A stretch of DNA of 64,000 bases from Bryobacteraceae bacterium (GCA_947458745.1 CANGYQ010000001.1:800490-864489), one strand, 5' to 3'. Positions 34,696 through 44,541 are shown, numbered from the stretch's first letter. Notes: a model not told the origin generated them from the letters alone. Numbers and translations are program-made.

Positions 34696-35829
34696 CTACA
34701 GCTCGCAAACATACACCTGCGTCAACCCCGTCCGGTCGCTCGCAAAGGCCACTTTGCTCTCATCCGCTGACCAGCTGGGGTGGGGGTGGGTCCATTGGGG
34801 GCCGTAGACGGTGTCAGTGGCGGTCTCCATCCAGCTGAGGGTTGCCCCGGATTTGGCTTCGCTGCGGGCGCGGGCGAAATCTTCGGCTAGCGCGTAGCGG
34901 GAGGTGCGCCACTGGCTGCCTTGATTTGAGGCATCGCTCTGGCAGACGGCTTCGATCGAACCGGTGGCGACGTCGATCAGCTTAATCCCACGGTCCGGGT
35001 GGTTGGTGTCGCACAGCACCTTGGTGCCCGCCCGGTTCGGGGCGATGTGCCAGGCGTTGTATTCGGCGATGGTCGAAATCTGGCGCGTCGTCCAATCCAT
35101 CCGGGCCAGCAGGTGCGGCCACACGGTGAAAACGATATCGCCGGTCTGGCCCAGAAACGTCTCATGGACGATGAACTCGTGGTTCGAATGCTCGTACAGG
35201 CATTCCAGACCCGTGCCATCGCGCCGGACGCGGTGCATGCGGGGGGCGGGGTCGCCTGAAAACTCGATCCACTCCGGTTCCAGTGGGTGGAACTGCGGGT
35301 GGATGACGGTGCGCGGAAACGGGATCAGGTGCGCCGCGCGGCCATCAAAGCGGGCCACGAAAATGCCGTTCTGCCCGCCCTGCTTCGCCGCCGCGCACAG
35401 CCATTCGCCATCGGCCGAGATGGACGGCTCACCCAGTTGGGCACCGTCGAGCTCGGCGATCAAACGGTCCGCCAGCGAATAGAGGCGCACTCCCCATAGG
35501 CCGCCGCCACGGGTAAAGACGATCTCGCGGCGCTCCGGGTTGTCACGCCAAGGGTGCAGCGCCGGGGAGAAGGGGTGGATGGGGGTCCCGCGGGTCAACT
35601 GCCGGAGTGTGCCGTCGGGGTATACCTTTTCATAGAGTTGCGCGGAGCCGGACCGGTAGGAGACGAAAAACAGCTTCTCGTCGCGGCCACTTTCATCGGC
35701 CAGAAAGCTCGACTGGAGGAAGTAGCTGGGATGGCTGATCGCTTCGGCACTGGTGATCTGCCATACCCGGCGCCCGGTTTCGCGATCCGGGAAGTGATAC
35801 GATTCTCCTGACATCAGGCTCTGGCTCAT
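34696..35829 (-). CDS. Oligogalacturonate lyase-like seven-bladed propeller (PL22-type)
   Basis: A 377-residue cytoplasmic protein of the oligogalacturonate lyase family: VWQITSAEAISHPSYFLQSS, EIVFTRGGGLWGVRLYSL, HPQFHPLEPEWIEFSGDP, HEFIVHETFL and a C-terminal HPHPSWSADESKVAFASDRT, which provide the His residues used for manganese binding in the family. It would break unsaturated pectin oligomers. Two decayed fragments of a similar gene lie 5-6 kb to the left. Start at 35829 or at ATG 35814. Confidence 0.85.
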   Translation of the reverse strand: MSQSLMSGESYHFPDRETGRRVWQITSAEAISHPSYFLQSSFLADESGRDEKLFFVSYRSGSAQLYEKVYPDGTLRQLTRGTPIHPFSPALHPWRDNPERREIVFTRGGGLWGVRLYSLADRLIAELDGAQLGEPSISADGEWLCAAAKQGGQNGIFVARFDGRAAHLIPFPRTVIHPQFHPLEPEWIEFSGDPAPRMHRVRRDGTGLECLYEHSNHEFIVHETFLGQTGDIVFTVWPHLLARMDWTTRQISTIAEYNAWHIAPNRAGTKVLCDTNHPDRGIKLIDVATGSIEAVCQSDASNQGSQWRTSRYALAEDFARARSEAKSGATLSWMETATDTVYGPQWTHPHPSWSADESKVAFASDRTGLTQVYVCEL

Positions 35830-35953
35830 GGGCTTGATGCCAGTGTAGCCCGGGTCTCGGCGCGCCGGTTTGCGCCTCGCCCCGAGTCATGCTATTCTCA
35901 TATTTTGTGGCCACCCGGTGGACGTGTGCGCCCTGACAACCTCAAGGACATTT

Positions 35954-36262
35954 ATGTACGCTGTAGTCGAAAATGGTGGCAAGCAATACCGCGTTCAGCC
36001 GGGCCAGGTGGTCCGGTTGGAAAAGCTGGCGGGTGACCCTGGTACGCAGGTTGAACTGGGCCGGGTGCTCGCGGTGGAAAAAGATGGCTCACTGCTGACT
36101 GGTTCAGACGTGGCCGGTGCCAAGGTGACCGGTACGATCGAACTGCAGGATCGCGGTGTGAAGACCCTGGTGTTCAAGTTCAAGCGCAAAAAGCAGTACA
36201 AGCGCACCATCGGTCATCGTCAGTACTTTACGGCCGTTAAGGTCAGCGACATTGTCGCTTAG
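35954..36262 (+). CDS. rplU: 50S ribosomal protein L21
   Basis: A 102-residue protein from ATG 35954 ([20 protein letters not shown]), with the C-terminal [19 protein letters not shown]-binding signature. First of rplU-rpmA, the usual pair before obgE. The frame is open upstream but without homology. Confidence 0.96.
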   Translation: MYAVVENGGKQYRVQPGQVVRLEKLAGDPGTQVELGRVLAVEKDGSLLTGSDVAGAKVTGTIELQDRGVKTLVFKFKRKKQYKRTIGHRQYFTAVKVSDIVA

Positions 36263-36281
36263 TATCACGTAAGAGGATTTC

Positions 36282-36542
36282 ATGGCAAGTAAAAAAGGCG
36301 CAGGCAGTACTCGAAATGGCCGTGAGTCGCACTCACAGCGGCTGGGCGTCAAGGCGTTCGCCGGTGAAGTGGTGACCGGTGGTTCCATTCTCGTCCGGCA
36401 ACGCGGCACGCCGCTGCAGCCCGGTGAGAACGTCGGCATTGGCAAGGATGACACGTTGTTTGCAAAAATCCCTGGCGTGGTCTCGTTCCGGGATCGCGGC
36501 CGTGCGGGCCGCTTCGTGTCGATCATTGCTTCTCAAAACTAG
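36282..36542 (+). CDS. rpmA: 50S ribosomal protein L27
   Basis: An 86-residue protein starting [20 protein letters not shown] with [12 protein letters not shown], the classic L27 pattern that reaches the peptidyl transferase centre. There is no N-terminal extension of the kind cleaved by Prp in Firmicutes. 19 nt after rplU. Confidence 0.97.
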   Translation: MASKKGAGSTRNGRESHSQRLGVKAFAGEVVTGGSILVRQRGTPLQPGENVGIGKDDTLFAKIPGVVSFRDRGRAGRFVSIIASQN

Positions 36543-36608
36543 GGCCGGTGTTTAGGCGGGCCAGTTTACAAGTTTGTTCGTAAAGTCAGTTTTGTCCGTC
36601 AGAGTCAT

Positions 36609-36637
36609 AAGGGCTGCCATCCGGGTAGCCCTTTTTT
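36609..36637 (+). terminator. Intrinsic terminator after rpmA
   Basis: A 10-bp stem (36609-36618 with 36624-36633, one G-T pair) around a 5-nt loop, followed by TTTTTT (36632-36637). It separates rplU-rpmA from obgE. Confidence 0.9.
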
Positions 36638-36687
36638 CTTGATCACGCTACTTCGGGCGGGCATTTCAGCCGGGGTAAGGGTTCGCG

Positions 36688-37764
36688 ATGTTTATTGATG
36701 AAGTAAAAATCTGGGTGAAGGCGGGCGATGGCGGCAACGGCTGCATGGCCTTCCGGCGGGAAAAGTTTGTTCCCCGCGGCGGACCTTCCGGTGGCGACGG
36801 TGGCCGGGGTGGCGACATCACCCTGAAGGCCAGCCCGCACCACAACACCCTGCTCCACTTCCGGTTCAATCCGGAACACAAGGCGGAGCGCGGCCGGCAC
36901 GGCGAAGGGTCCAACCGCAAGGGTGCCGACGGTGCCAGCATCACGCTGCCCGTCCCGGTGGGCACCGTGGTCTACGACGATGCCACCGGTGAGATTCTGC
37001 ACGACTTTGTGACGAAGGGCGAAACCTTCATCGTCGCCAAAGGCGGACGCGGCGGACGCGGCAACGCCCGATTCACCACGCCCACCCATCAAGCGCCCAC
37101 TGAGCATGAAGATGGCAAGCCAGGCGATTCGTTCAACCTGCGCCTGGAGTTGAAGCTGCTGGCCGATGTCGGCCTGGTGGGATTCCCCAATGCGGGCAAG
37201 TCCACGCTGATCTCGCGCCTGTCGGCGGCCAAGCCCAAGATTGCCGATTATCCGTTCACGACGCTGACCCCCAACCTGGGCGTGATGTCCTTTGAAGACC
37301 TCACCGATTCTCGGACCCTGGTGATGGCCGACATTCCGGGCTTGATCGAAGGGGCCAGCGAGGGTCATGGCCTGGGTCACCAGTTCCTCCGTCACGTCGA
37401 ACGCACGCGCGTGCTGGTGCATCTGGTGGACGTCTCTGGCGCCAGCGGCCGGGATCCGCTGGAAGATTACCGGGTCATCCTCGATGAGTTAGCCCGCTTC
37501 AGCTCTGAGCTAGCCGCCAAGCCGCAAATCGTTTGTGCCAACAAGATGGACGCCGCGCAGGATCTGGATGTCGTGGCCGCGCTGGAAGAGGCCGCCCAAG
37601 GCCATCCCTTCCTCCGCATCTCCGCCGTCTCGGGAGCCGGCTTGAAGGACTTGAAGAAGATGATCTTCGAGATGGCCGCCGACGCCGAAGAACCGCTGGA
37701 ACCCCCGCCGCCGCGCATCCAGCCGGTGGAAGTGGAACCGCTGGCCGAAGACGACGACGAGTAA
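36688..37764 (+). CDS. obgE: Obg-family GTPase
   Basis: A 358-residue protein: glycine-rich Obg fold ([32 protein letters not shown]), then the GTPase domain with [22 protein letters not shown] and NKMD. The C-terminus is a short Pro/Glu/Asp-rich acidic tail instead of a full OCT domain. It acts in large-subunit assembly and stress control, in keeping with its place after L21 and L27. Confidence 0.95.
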   Translation: MFIDEVKIWVKAGDGGNGCMAFRREKFVPRGGPSGGDGGRGGDITLKASPHHNTLLHFRFNPEHKAERGRHGEGSNRKGADGASITLPVPVGTVVYDDATGEILHDFVTKGETFIVAKGGRGGRGNARFTTPTHQAPTEHEDGKPGDSFNLRLELKLLADVGLVGFPNAGKSTLISRLSAAKPKIADYPFTTLTPNLGVMSFEDLTDSRTLVMADIPGLIEGASEGHGLGHQFLRHVERTRVLVHLVDVSGASGRDPLEDYRVILDELARFSSELAAKPQIVCANKMDAAQDLDVVAALEEAAQGHPFLRISAVSGAGLKDLKKMIFEMAADAEEPLEPPPPRIQPVEVEPLAEDDDE

Positions 37765-37774
37765 CGTTTAGCGG

Positions 37775-39373
37775 TCAGCCAATCATTTGCGCCGCGTGCT
37801 TCAGCACGTCCGGCGTCACGCGCTCCCCGGCCATCATCCGGCCCAGTTCCTGGATGCGTTGCTCTCGCGTCAGCTCGGTCACTGAGGCCACGGTACGGCC
37901 CTTCACTTCGTGCTTCTCCACCACGTAGTGATGCTCGCCATAGGCGGCCACCTGCGCCAAGTGTGTGACGCAGAGCACCTGATTGTCGCCTGCCACATCC
38001 TTCAACCGGCGTCCCACGGCTTCCGCCACCGCTCCACCGATCCCGGCATCCACTTCGTCAAACACCAGCGTGCGGCCCGCCGGGCCGGTGCCGGTGATGC
38101 ACTTCAAGGCCAGCGCCAGGCGCGATAGCTCACCGCCGGAGAGCACCTTCTCCATCGGTCGCGGCTCCTCACCCAGATTGGGTGACACCAGGAACGTCAC
38201 CTGATCCGCACCAACGCTCGACCATTCGGCCGCTTCAAAGGAGATCAGCAGCCGCGTACGCTCCATGGCCAGCGATTTCAGCTCCTGCTCTACCTTCTTC
38301 TCGAGCTTCTTGGCCGCTGCCTGCCGCGCAGACGTCAGCTTCGCGGCGGCGGCGCGATAGCTGGCCGCCAGCACTTCGCGCCGTTCGCGCAACTGCTTGG
38401 CCCGGTCTTCGGCGGACTCGGCCTGTTCCAGCGACTGCTCCACCTGCTCCAGATAGCTCAGGATCTCGGGAATCGTGCTGCCGTACTTGCGCTTCAGCTT
38501 GTCGAGCGCCGCCAGGCGCGTCTCGACATCGTCCAGCCGCTGCGGGTCGGCCTCCAGGCCATCCAGATACGCCGCCAGCGTGCGGCTGGCCTCCTGCACT
38601 GTGGCTTCGGCCGTGCGGAGCTCCTCAACCGTGGCCGCCAGTGAATCATCCACGCGGGTCAACTCTTCGAGCCGCTTCAGCGCCAGCCGGAGGTGGGCCG
38701 CGACCGACTCGGCACCGTCATCGAGAGCCCCGTAGGCTTCCGCCGCCGCCATCTGCAGCTTGCCCACGTTCGACAACCGGCGGCGCTCCTGCGCGAGTTC
38801 TTCTTCCTCGCCGGGCTCCAGTTCCGCGGCTTGAATCTCGCGCTTCTGGAAGGCCCATAGGTCGGCTTGGCGGAGCCGCTCTTGCTCTTGCGTCTCCAGT
38901 TGCTCCAGCTCCGCCGCCACCGCTCGCCATTCGGCATAGAGCTGGGCGACCGGTGCCATGTCCAGTTGCCCAAATCCGTCCAGCAGCTCGCGCTGCCGGT
39001 CTGCTGAGAACAGGCCCTGCTGATCGTGCTGGCCGTGGATGTCGCCCAGGGTGGGGGCCAGCTCGCGCAGTTGGGTGACGGTGACCGGGCGGCCGTTCAG
39101 GTAGGCACGGCTTTTGCCGCTCGACAGAATCTCGCGCTCGACGATCAGGTCTTCGCCATCGGCCCCTTCAAAGATGGCCGAGACACGGGCGCAATCGGCG
39201 CCACTCCGGATGGCGTCGGCGGAGGCCCGTTCGCCGAAGACGAGGCCTAAGGCATCGACAACGATGGACTTACCAGAGCCGGTTTCGCCGGTGAGCAGGT
39301 TGAAGCCCGAATGAAAACGGACCCGCACGCGTTCCACGACGGCATAGTTCTCGACGACAAGCTCGACGAGCAT
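37775..39373 (-). CDS. recN: DNA repair protein RecN
   Basis: A 532-residue SMC-like ATPase: Walker A LLTGETGSGKSIVVDAL near the start, central coiled coil (about 150-370), signature LSGGELSRLALALK and Walker B TLVFDEVDAGIGG near the C-terminus, then VTHLAQVAA. RecN tethers broken DNA ends in double-strand break repair. Convergent with obgE with 10 nt between stops. Confidence 0.95.
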   Translation of the reverse strand: MLVELVVENYAVVERVRVRFHSGFNLLTGETGSGKSIVVDALGLVFGERASADAIRSGADCARVSAIFEGADGEDLIVEREILSSGKSRAYLNGRPVTVTQLRELAPTLGDIHGQHDQQGLFSADRQRELLDGFGQLDMAPVAQLYAEWRAVAAELEQLETQEQERLRQADLWAFQKREIQAAELEPGEEEELAQERRRLSNVGKLQMAAAEAYGALDDGAESVAAHLRLALKRLEELTRVDDSLAATVEELRTAEATVQEASRTLAAYLDGLEADPQRLDDVETRLAALDKLKRKYGSTIPEILSYLEQVEQSLEQAESAEDRAKQLRERREVLAASYRAAAAKLTSARQAAAKKLEKKVEQELKSLAMERTRLLISFEAAEWSSVGADQVTFLVSPNLGEEPRPMEKVLSGGELSRLALALKCITGTGPAGRTLVFDEVDAGIGGAVAEAVGRRLKDVAGDNQVLCVTHLAQVAAYGEHHYVVEKHEVKGRTVASVTELTREQRIQELGRMMAGERVTPDVLKHAAQMIG

Positions 39374-39469
39374 CTAACGAGAGTTTAGCGCTGATCGGAC
39401 GCCTGGCGAGCGAGGCGCGACATTTTATAGGTGAAATGTTTCCGTTGAGGCCGATACAATGGGAGTCAC

Positions 39470-40120
39470 GTGATCTGGCAGCTGATTGATCCAACTAAAC
39501 CGCTGACGTTCGCGGTGTTTCTTCTGCTTGCGGCGGCATCGCTGTTCTCCTGGACGGTGGTCTTCTCCAAGTGGGGCCGCTTCCGGCGGCTCCGGCAAGC
39601 GAACTTGAACTTTCTGCGCGCCTTCCGCAAGGCCGGGGCGCTCGATCAGCTTTCGCTCGCCATTGAGCAGTTCCGCGGGGCACCGCTAGCCACCGTGTTC
39701 GAGTACGGCTATGCCGAAGTGGACCGCCAGGTGAAAGCCCGGCGCACCATCTTCAACCGCACCTCCATTGAGCGCAACCTGCAATTGGGCATTGGCGAAG
39801 AGATCCGGCAGCTGGAAGTCAGCCTGAACTGGCTGGCCACCATTGCCACCGTCACCCCGTTTATCGGCCTGTTCGGCACGGTGTGGGGCATCATTGATGC
39901 CTTCCAGGCGTTGTCGAGCGCTGGTTCGGCCAGCTTGCGGACGGTAGGCCCCGGCATTGCGGAAGCACTGGTGGCGACCGCATTGGGTCTGGCGGCGGCG
40001 GTGCCGGCGGCGGTCTTCTACAACTGGTTCTCCAATCAGATCCGCGAGATGGGCACGCGCCTGGAAGACTTCACGCTCGAGTTCATGAACTTCGCTGAAC
40101 GCACCTACGAGAACCACTAG
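39470..40120 (+). CDS. tolQ: TolQ (MotA/TolQ/ExbB proton channel)
   Basis: A 216-residue protein from GTG 39470, GGGAG ahead. Three membrane segments: about 12-33, 120-145 (TVTPFIGLFGTVWGIIDAF, the family signature) and 160-185. With TolR it forms the proton-driven motor of the Tol-Pal envelope system. First gene of tolQ-R-A-B-pal-cpoB. Confidence 0.93.
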   Translation: MIWQLIDPTKPLTFAVFLLLAAASLFSWTVVFSKWGRFRRLRQANLNFLRAFRKAGALDQLSLAIEQFRGAPLATVFEYGYAEVDRQVKARRTIFNRTSIERNLQLGIGEEIRQLEVSLNWLATIATVTPFIGLFGTVWGIIDAFQALSSAGSASLRTVGPGIAEALVATALGLAAAVPAAVFYNWFSNQIREMGTRLEDFTLEFMNFAERTYENH

Positions 40121-40135
40121 GGAGGACCGGCGGCA

Positions 40136-40576
40136 ATGGCTTTCAACTTGGGTGGCGGCAGCGGACGAGGGCGGCGCTACGGCGGCGGCACGCTGTCGGA
40201 AATGAACGTCGTCCCGCTGGTGGACGTGGTGTTGGTGCTGCTGATCATCTTCATGATCACGGCGCAGGCCATGGAGTTTGGCCTCGAAATCGAAGTCCCC
40301 AAGGTAAAGCAGGAGAAGGCCAGCTCAGAGGATCTGCCGGTGGTCAGCGTCACCCGTACGGGCGAAATCTATCTGGCCGACAAGCCGGTGAACATCAACG
40401 AACTGGCTGACAAGGTGCGGGCCCAGTACGGAAAAAATGGCAAGGCTGTGTACGTCCGCGCCGACAAAGCTACGTCTTGGGATACAGCCGTGCAAGTGAT
40501 CGACGCATTGGGCCGGGCCAAAATTGATGTGCGTGTTGTCACCACCACGCAGGAGGATACGCGCCGGCGCCGCTAA
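40136..40576 (+). CDS. tolR: TolR (ExbD/TolR family)
   Basis: A 146-residue protein: Gly/Arg-rich N-terminus, a membrane helix with the conserved Asp (MNVVPLVDVVLVLLIIFMI), then a periplasmic domain. The Asp takes part in proton flow with TolQ. 15 nt after tolQ. Confidence 0.93.
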   Translation: MAFNLGGGSGRGRRYGGGTLSEMNVVPLVDVVLVLLIIFMITAQAMEFGLEIEVPKVKQEKASSEDLPVVSVTRTGEIYLADKPVNINELADKVRAQYGKNGKAVYVRADKATSWDTAVQVIDALGRAKIDVRVVTTTQEDTRRRR

Positions 40577-40598
40577 CGGCCGGCCGCTACACCAAGGG

Positions 40599-41354
40599 AT
40601 GACCCAACGCTTGGCACGTCCGCTGGGAAGTTCCATGTTGTTGCATGGAGCAGTGATTGGGTCCGCGTTGCTGTGGTCTTGGTGGCAGGCCCGCGGACGC
40701 GAACAGTGGGGCGATCCGAACTCGCAGGGCGGCGGTAGCGTCGCGGTGCAAGCAGTCAGCCAGATCCCGTTGCCCGCCCGGCCCGGCCCGGTCAATCCAG
40801 TGGCCAACGACACGGAATCCGAAACGCCCACGCCGAAGAAGGAAAAAGCTACGGCCAAGAAATCGGTGGACGACCCCGACGCCGTCGCCTTGAAGATGAA
40901 GCGCGAGAAGCGCAAGTTGACTGACGTCGCCGCCGCCACGCAGCGCTACAAGACCGAAGTGAAGTCCAACCAAGTGGCTTCTGAAGTGGGCCAACGCGCT
41001 GTTTCGCCGATGTTCGGTGTGCCCGGTGCAGGCGGCGTGGGCACGGGCACGGGCAGCCCTTTGGGCACGCGCTTTGGCTGGTATGAGGCGTTGCTGCGGC
41101 AGCGCGTCGCGCAGAACTGGCGCACGCAGGAGATCCCGGCCCAGATCCGGATGCTGCCGGTGGCCGTGGTGACCTTTACGATCTACCGCGATGGCAGCGT
41201 GAAAGATGTGAAGGTGCTGAAGTCCAGCGGGAACTATCAGCTGGACTCCACCGCCCAGCGGGCTATCTATGATTCAGCTCCGTTTCCGCCACTGCCTCCG
41301 CAGTTTGAGCGGGACTCCGCGCGGATCGAATTCTGGTTTGAGCTAAAACGATGA
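40599..41354 (+). CDS. tolA: TolA-like energy transducer with TonB C-terminal domain
   Basis: A 251-residue protein started at ATG 40599. One membrane helix (about 12-29), a charged, Lys/Glu-rich middle (TPTPKKEKATAKKSVDD, LKMKREKRKLTDVAAATQ) and a TonB/TolA-type C-terminal domain (RFGWYEALLRQRVAQNW, FPPLPPQFERDSARIEFWFE). It would span the periplasm to TolB/Pal. The helical part is much shorter than in E. coli TolA. Confidence 0.87.
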   Translation: MTQRLARPLGSSMLLHGAVIGSALLWSWWQARGREQWGDPNSQGGGSVAVQAVSQIPLPARPGPVNPVANDTESETPTPKKEKATAKKSVDDPDAVALKMKREKRKLTDVAAATQRYKTEVKSNQVASEVGQRAVSPMFGVPGAGGVGTGTGSPLGTRFGWYEALLRQRVAQNWRTQEIPAQIRMLPVAVVTFTIYRDGSVKDVKVLKSSGNYQLDSTAQRAIYDSAPFPPLPPQFERDSARIEFWFELKR

Positions 41355-42688
41355 ATAAAACAATCCCTGCTCTTTTTCTGTTGTTGCTGACGGCGCTTGT
41401 GGCACCTTCGCAGCAAAGCGACATCCTGGTGAAGTTGACCGGCGGGCAAGTGCCCGTCATCGCCATTACGGACATGCGCGGAACCGGCGACGCGCAAACC
41501 CATATGGGCGTCTTCAACCGCACGCTGTTTGATGAAATCGACAACTCCGGCATGTTGAAGATCGCGCCGAAGAGCATGTATCCGCTCAGCGTGCCCCAAC
41601 GCCCACAGGACTTCAGTGCGCGTGGTGCGGTGATGGCCGACTGGGCCAAGCCGCCGGTGGCCGCCAACTATCTGGCGTTTGGCTACACCGCCATCCAGGA
41701 AGGGCGGCTGGTGCTGATGGGCTATCTCTACGACGTCAAGCAGCCGGATGCGGCCAATGCGCAGGTGATCGGCAAGCTCTACTTTGGTGACCCGACGGCA
41801 GAGGGCGCGCGGAGCGTGGCCCAGGAATTCGCCGCCGACATCCTGGCGCGCTTCGGCGTGAAGTCTCTGGCGGGGTCGAAGATCTATTTTGTGCGGCAGA
41901 TGGGCCGGGATTCCAAAGAGATCTGGCAGATGGACTACGATGGCTCCAACCAGCGTCCGGTGACGCAGTACGGGCCGGGCTACACCTCGTTTATGCCCTC
42001 GGTGTCGAAGGACAACACGAAGCTGGCGTTTACGCAGCTATCGCAGAAGAACCCGGCGGTGATTGTGTACTCACTCGAAACCAATCGCAAGCTGCCGTTC
42101 GTGAATCCCCAGGCCAGTGTCAACTCCTCGGCTGACTTTACGCCGGACGGCCAGAACATCATCTTCTCGTCGTCGCTGGGTGCCGGATTTGCCAATCTGT
42201 TCATGGCGGGTATCGATGGCAGTGGCATCCGTCGTCTGACAAGCGTTCGTGCGGTGGAGACCGAGCCCAAGGTGAATCCCAAGACGGGCCAGGAAGTGGT
42301 GTTCACTTCCGGACGGTCGGGTCCGCCACAGCTCTACAAGATGTCGATTGATGGGGCTGACATCGAACGTCTCACCTCCGGCGAAGGCGACGCGGTGAAC
42401 CCCAGCTGGCACCCGGAAGGGCAACTGATCACTTTTGCCTGGACCCGCGGATTTGAGCCGGGTAACTTCAACATTTTCGTCATGGATGTGACGAAAAAAG
42501 AGTACATTCAGTTGACACACGGCGTGGGCCGCAACGAAAATCCAACTTGGGCTCCGGATGGACGCCATATCGTTTTCTGCTCCAACCGGAGCGGAACTCC
42601 TCAGATTTGGACCATGTTGGCCGATGGGACTCAAGTGAAACGGCTGACCAGCCAGGGATCGAACACGATGCCCGTTTGGAGCAAGTAG
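41351..42688 (+). CDS. tolB: Tol-Pal system propeller protein TolB
   Basis: A 445-residue periplasmic protein: signal peptide (1-18), N-terminal alpha/beta domain, then a six-bladed propeller with repeats VVFTSGRSGPPQLYKMSIDG, HIVFCSNRSGTPQIWTM and QLTHGVGRNENPTWAPDG. ATGA overlaps tolA. TolB binds Pal and is released by TolA pull. Confidence 0.94.
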   Translation: MNKTIPALFLLLLTALVAPSQQSDILVKLTGGQVPVIAITDMRGTGDAQTHMGVFNRTLFDEIDNSGMLKIAPKSMYPLSVPQRPQDFSARGAVMADWAKPPVAANYLAFGYTAIQEGRLVLMGYLYDVKQPDAANAQVIGKLYFGDPTAEGARSVAQEFAADILARFGVKSLAGSKIYFVRQMGRDSKEIWQMDYDGSNQRPVTQYGPGYTSFMPSVSKDNTKLAFTQLSQKNPAVIVYSLETNRKLPFVNPQASVNSSADFTPDGQNIIFSSSLGAGFANLFMAGIDGSGIRRLTSVRAVETEPKVNPKTGQEVVFTSGRSGPPQLYKMSIDGADIERLTSGEGDAVNPSWHPEGQLITFAWTRGFEPGNFNIFVMDVTKKEYIQLTHGVGRNENPTWAPDGRHIVFCSNRSGTPQIWTMLADGTQVKRLTSQGSNTMPVWSK

Positions 42689-42757
42689 CCAAAATAGGGT
42701 AAAGTGTCGGTTTAGGCTATTGTTTGTTAGGATTGCGTAGGGAGGCAGACTGAAACC

Positions 42758-43534
42758 ATGACGAAACGAAATATTGGCGCCCTGTTGATGGCGCTCACCC
42801 TGGCAGTGGGTGTGACTGGTTGTAAGAAGAAAGCGCCGGCACCGCCGCCGCCACCGAAGCCGGTGGTGCAAGCAGCACCGCCGCCACCGCCGCGCCCGTC
42901 GATCACTTTTGCTGCGGAACCGACCACGGTGGAACGCGGCCAGTGCGCGACGCTCCGCTGGAACGCCGCCAATGCAACGGACGTAAACATCACCCCCGGT
43001 GTGGGCAAAGTGGCCGCCAGCGGCACGCAGCGCGTGTGCCCCACCACCACCACCACCTACACCGCCAAGGCTGACGGCCCTGGTGGCAGCGATTCGGCCA
43101 CCGCGACCGTGAACGTGACGGCTCCCCCGCCGCCCCCGCCGCCGCCCCCGCCGCCCGCCAAGACCTCGCTGAGCGATCTGTTGGCGCAGCAGTTGCAGGA
43201 CGCGCCCTTTGATTTCGACAAGAGCGAGATCCGCGAGGATGCGCGCAACATTCTCACCCGTGATTCGGAAGCGCTGAAGACGATCTTCCGCGATCAGTAC
43301 CCCAACGCCACCGTCAACGTGGAAGGCCATTGCGACGAGCGTGGTTCCGCGGAGTACAACCTGGGCCTGGGCGACCGTCGCGCGACTGCCGCCAAGGAGT
43401 TCCTGGTGCAGTTGGGTGTCGCGGGCGACAAGTTGAAGACGGTCAGCTTCGGCAAGGAACGCCCGACCTGCACCGACGCCAACGAGGCGTGCTACCAGAA
43501 GAACCGCCGCGCTCACTTCTCGGCTGGCCAGTAG
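42758..43534 (+). CDS. pal: Peptidoglycan-associated lipoprotein with extra Ig-like domain
   Basis: A 258-residue lipoprotein (lipobox GVTGC, Cys 22). Two proline-rich linkers flank an added beta-sandwich of about 75 residues (ITFAAEPTTVERGQCATLRW to SDSATATVNVTAP). The C-terminal OmpA-like domain (about 140-258: VNVEGHCDERGSAEYNLGLG) binds peptidoglycan. Standard Pal is about 170 residues with no such insert. Lies 69 nt after tolB and ends in a strong terminator. Confidence 0.9.
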   Translation: MTKRNIGALLMALTLAVGVTGCKKKAPAPPPPPKPVVQAAPPPPPRPSITFAAEPTTVERGQCATLRWNAANATDVNITPGVGKVAASGTQRVCPTTTTTYTAKADGPGGSDSATATVNVTAPPPPPPPPPPPAKTSLSDLLAQQLQDAPFDFDKSEIREDARNILTRDSEALKTIFRDQYPNATVNVEGHCDERGSAEYNLGLGDRRATAAKEFLVQLGVAGDKLKTVSFGKERPTCTDANEACYQKNRRAHFSAGQ

Positions 43535-43584
43535 GCTTGCTGGCAAGTGGGGCAACGGTTCCGTTAAAGTAGAAGCAAGTGAGG

Positions 43585-43624
43585 AAGGGGCGGGGCGCTT
43601 GAAGCGCTACCGCCCTTTCTTTTT
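43585..43624 (+). terminator. Intrinsic terminator between pal and cpoB
   Basis: A stem of about 14 bp (43585-43598 with 43604-43618, one bulged A at 43609, two G-T pairs) and a TTGAA loop is followed by TTTCTTTTT. It would end most transcription after pal, so cpoB either relies on read-through or has its own promoter. Confidence 0.8.
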
Positions 43625-43665
43625 GTCGGATCATATTGAAGGTGGCTATTTTGGGAGGCGAAACG

Positions 43666-44541
43666 ATGATGGGTGCCAAGCGAATGGGACGGTTGATGCT
43701 GGTGATGGCGGTGGCTGTCACTCCCGCCCTTTGGGCACAGAAGCGCGACCAACTGGTGGAGATGCAGCGCGACCTGGGTCTGCTGCAGGATCAGTTGAAG
43801 ACGATGGAGCGCACGCAGGCCGAACGCCTGGCCGCCATCGAAAAGCTGATCAACCAAGCCATCGACAATCAGGGCAAGATCGCCACCGTGGTGGGTGGCC
43901 TGGAAGCGGCGATGGCCACCCAGCAGAAGGCCTTGATCGCGCCGGTGGCCACCATTGGCAGCAAGGTGGATGAGCTGTCAACCGAGGTGGGCGGCTTCAA
44001 AGAAGCACTCCGCGAAGTGAACAGCCAGATGCGCAAAATCCAGGCGCAGATGGTGGACCTGAACAACGCGGTGAAGATCATGCAAGCACCGCCGGCGGCC
44101 CCCGCACAGGACCCCAACGCGCCGCCGCCCGGCATGACGTCAGAAGCCGTTTATCAGGAAGCGATGCGCGCCAAATCGAGCGGCCAGTTTGACCTGGCCG
44201 AGCAGCGCTTCACAGAATTTCTACGCTTCTACGGCACCACCGACCTGGCCCCCAACGCCAAGTTCTATTTGGGCGAGCTGGCCTACCAGCGGGACAAGTT
44301 TGAAGACGCCGTGACGGCGTTTGACGCGGTGGTGGAAGGATATCCCGAGAACAACAAGACGCTCGACGCCATGTACATGAAGGGCCTGGCACTGGGCAAG
44401 TTAGACCAACGGGCCGAAGCACTGGCGCAGTTTCGCGTACTCGTGAAGAAGGCTCCCACCAGCGAGCAGGCGGCCAAGGCGAAGGACCAGATCAAGCGGC
44501 TGACTCCGACCGCCGCGGCCCCGGTACGGAAAAAGAAATGA
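43666..44541 (+). CDS. cpoB: CpoB/YbgF-like TPR protein of the Tol-Pal system
   Basis: A 291-residue periplasmic protein; start at ATG 43666, 7 nt after GGGAGG, with signal peptide ending ALWAQ. An N-terminal coiled coil (RDLGLLQDQLKTMERTQAER) is followed by a Pro-rich hinge and three TPR repeats (AMRAKSSGQFDLAEQRFTEF, FYLGELAYQRDKFEDAVTAF). CpoB couples outer-membrane constriction with peptidoglycan synthesis in E. coli. Overlaps the next gene by 4 bases. Confidence 0.87.
   Translation: MMGAKRMGRLMLVMAVAVTPALWAQKRDQLVEMQRDLGLLQDQLKTMERTQAERLAAIEKLINQAIDNQGKIATVVGGLEAAMATQQKALIAPVATIGSKVDELSTEVGGFKEALREVNSQMRKIQAQMVDLNNAVKIMQAPPAAPAQDPNAPPPGMTSEAVYQEAMRAKSSGQFDLAEQRFTEFLRFYGTTDLAPNAKFYLGELAYQRDKFEDAVTAFDAVVEGYPENNKTLDAMYMKGLALGKLDQRAEALAQFRVLVKKAPTSEQAAKAKDQIKRLTPTAAAPVRKKK

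Noticed and set aside
42071..43555. 494-codon minus-strand frame
   Set aside because: Antisense to tolB and pal; Arg/Gly/His runs come from the proline codons of pal.
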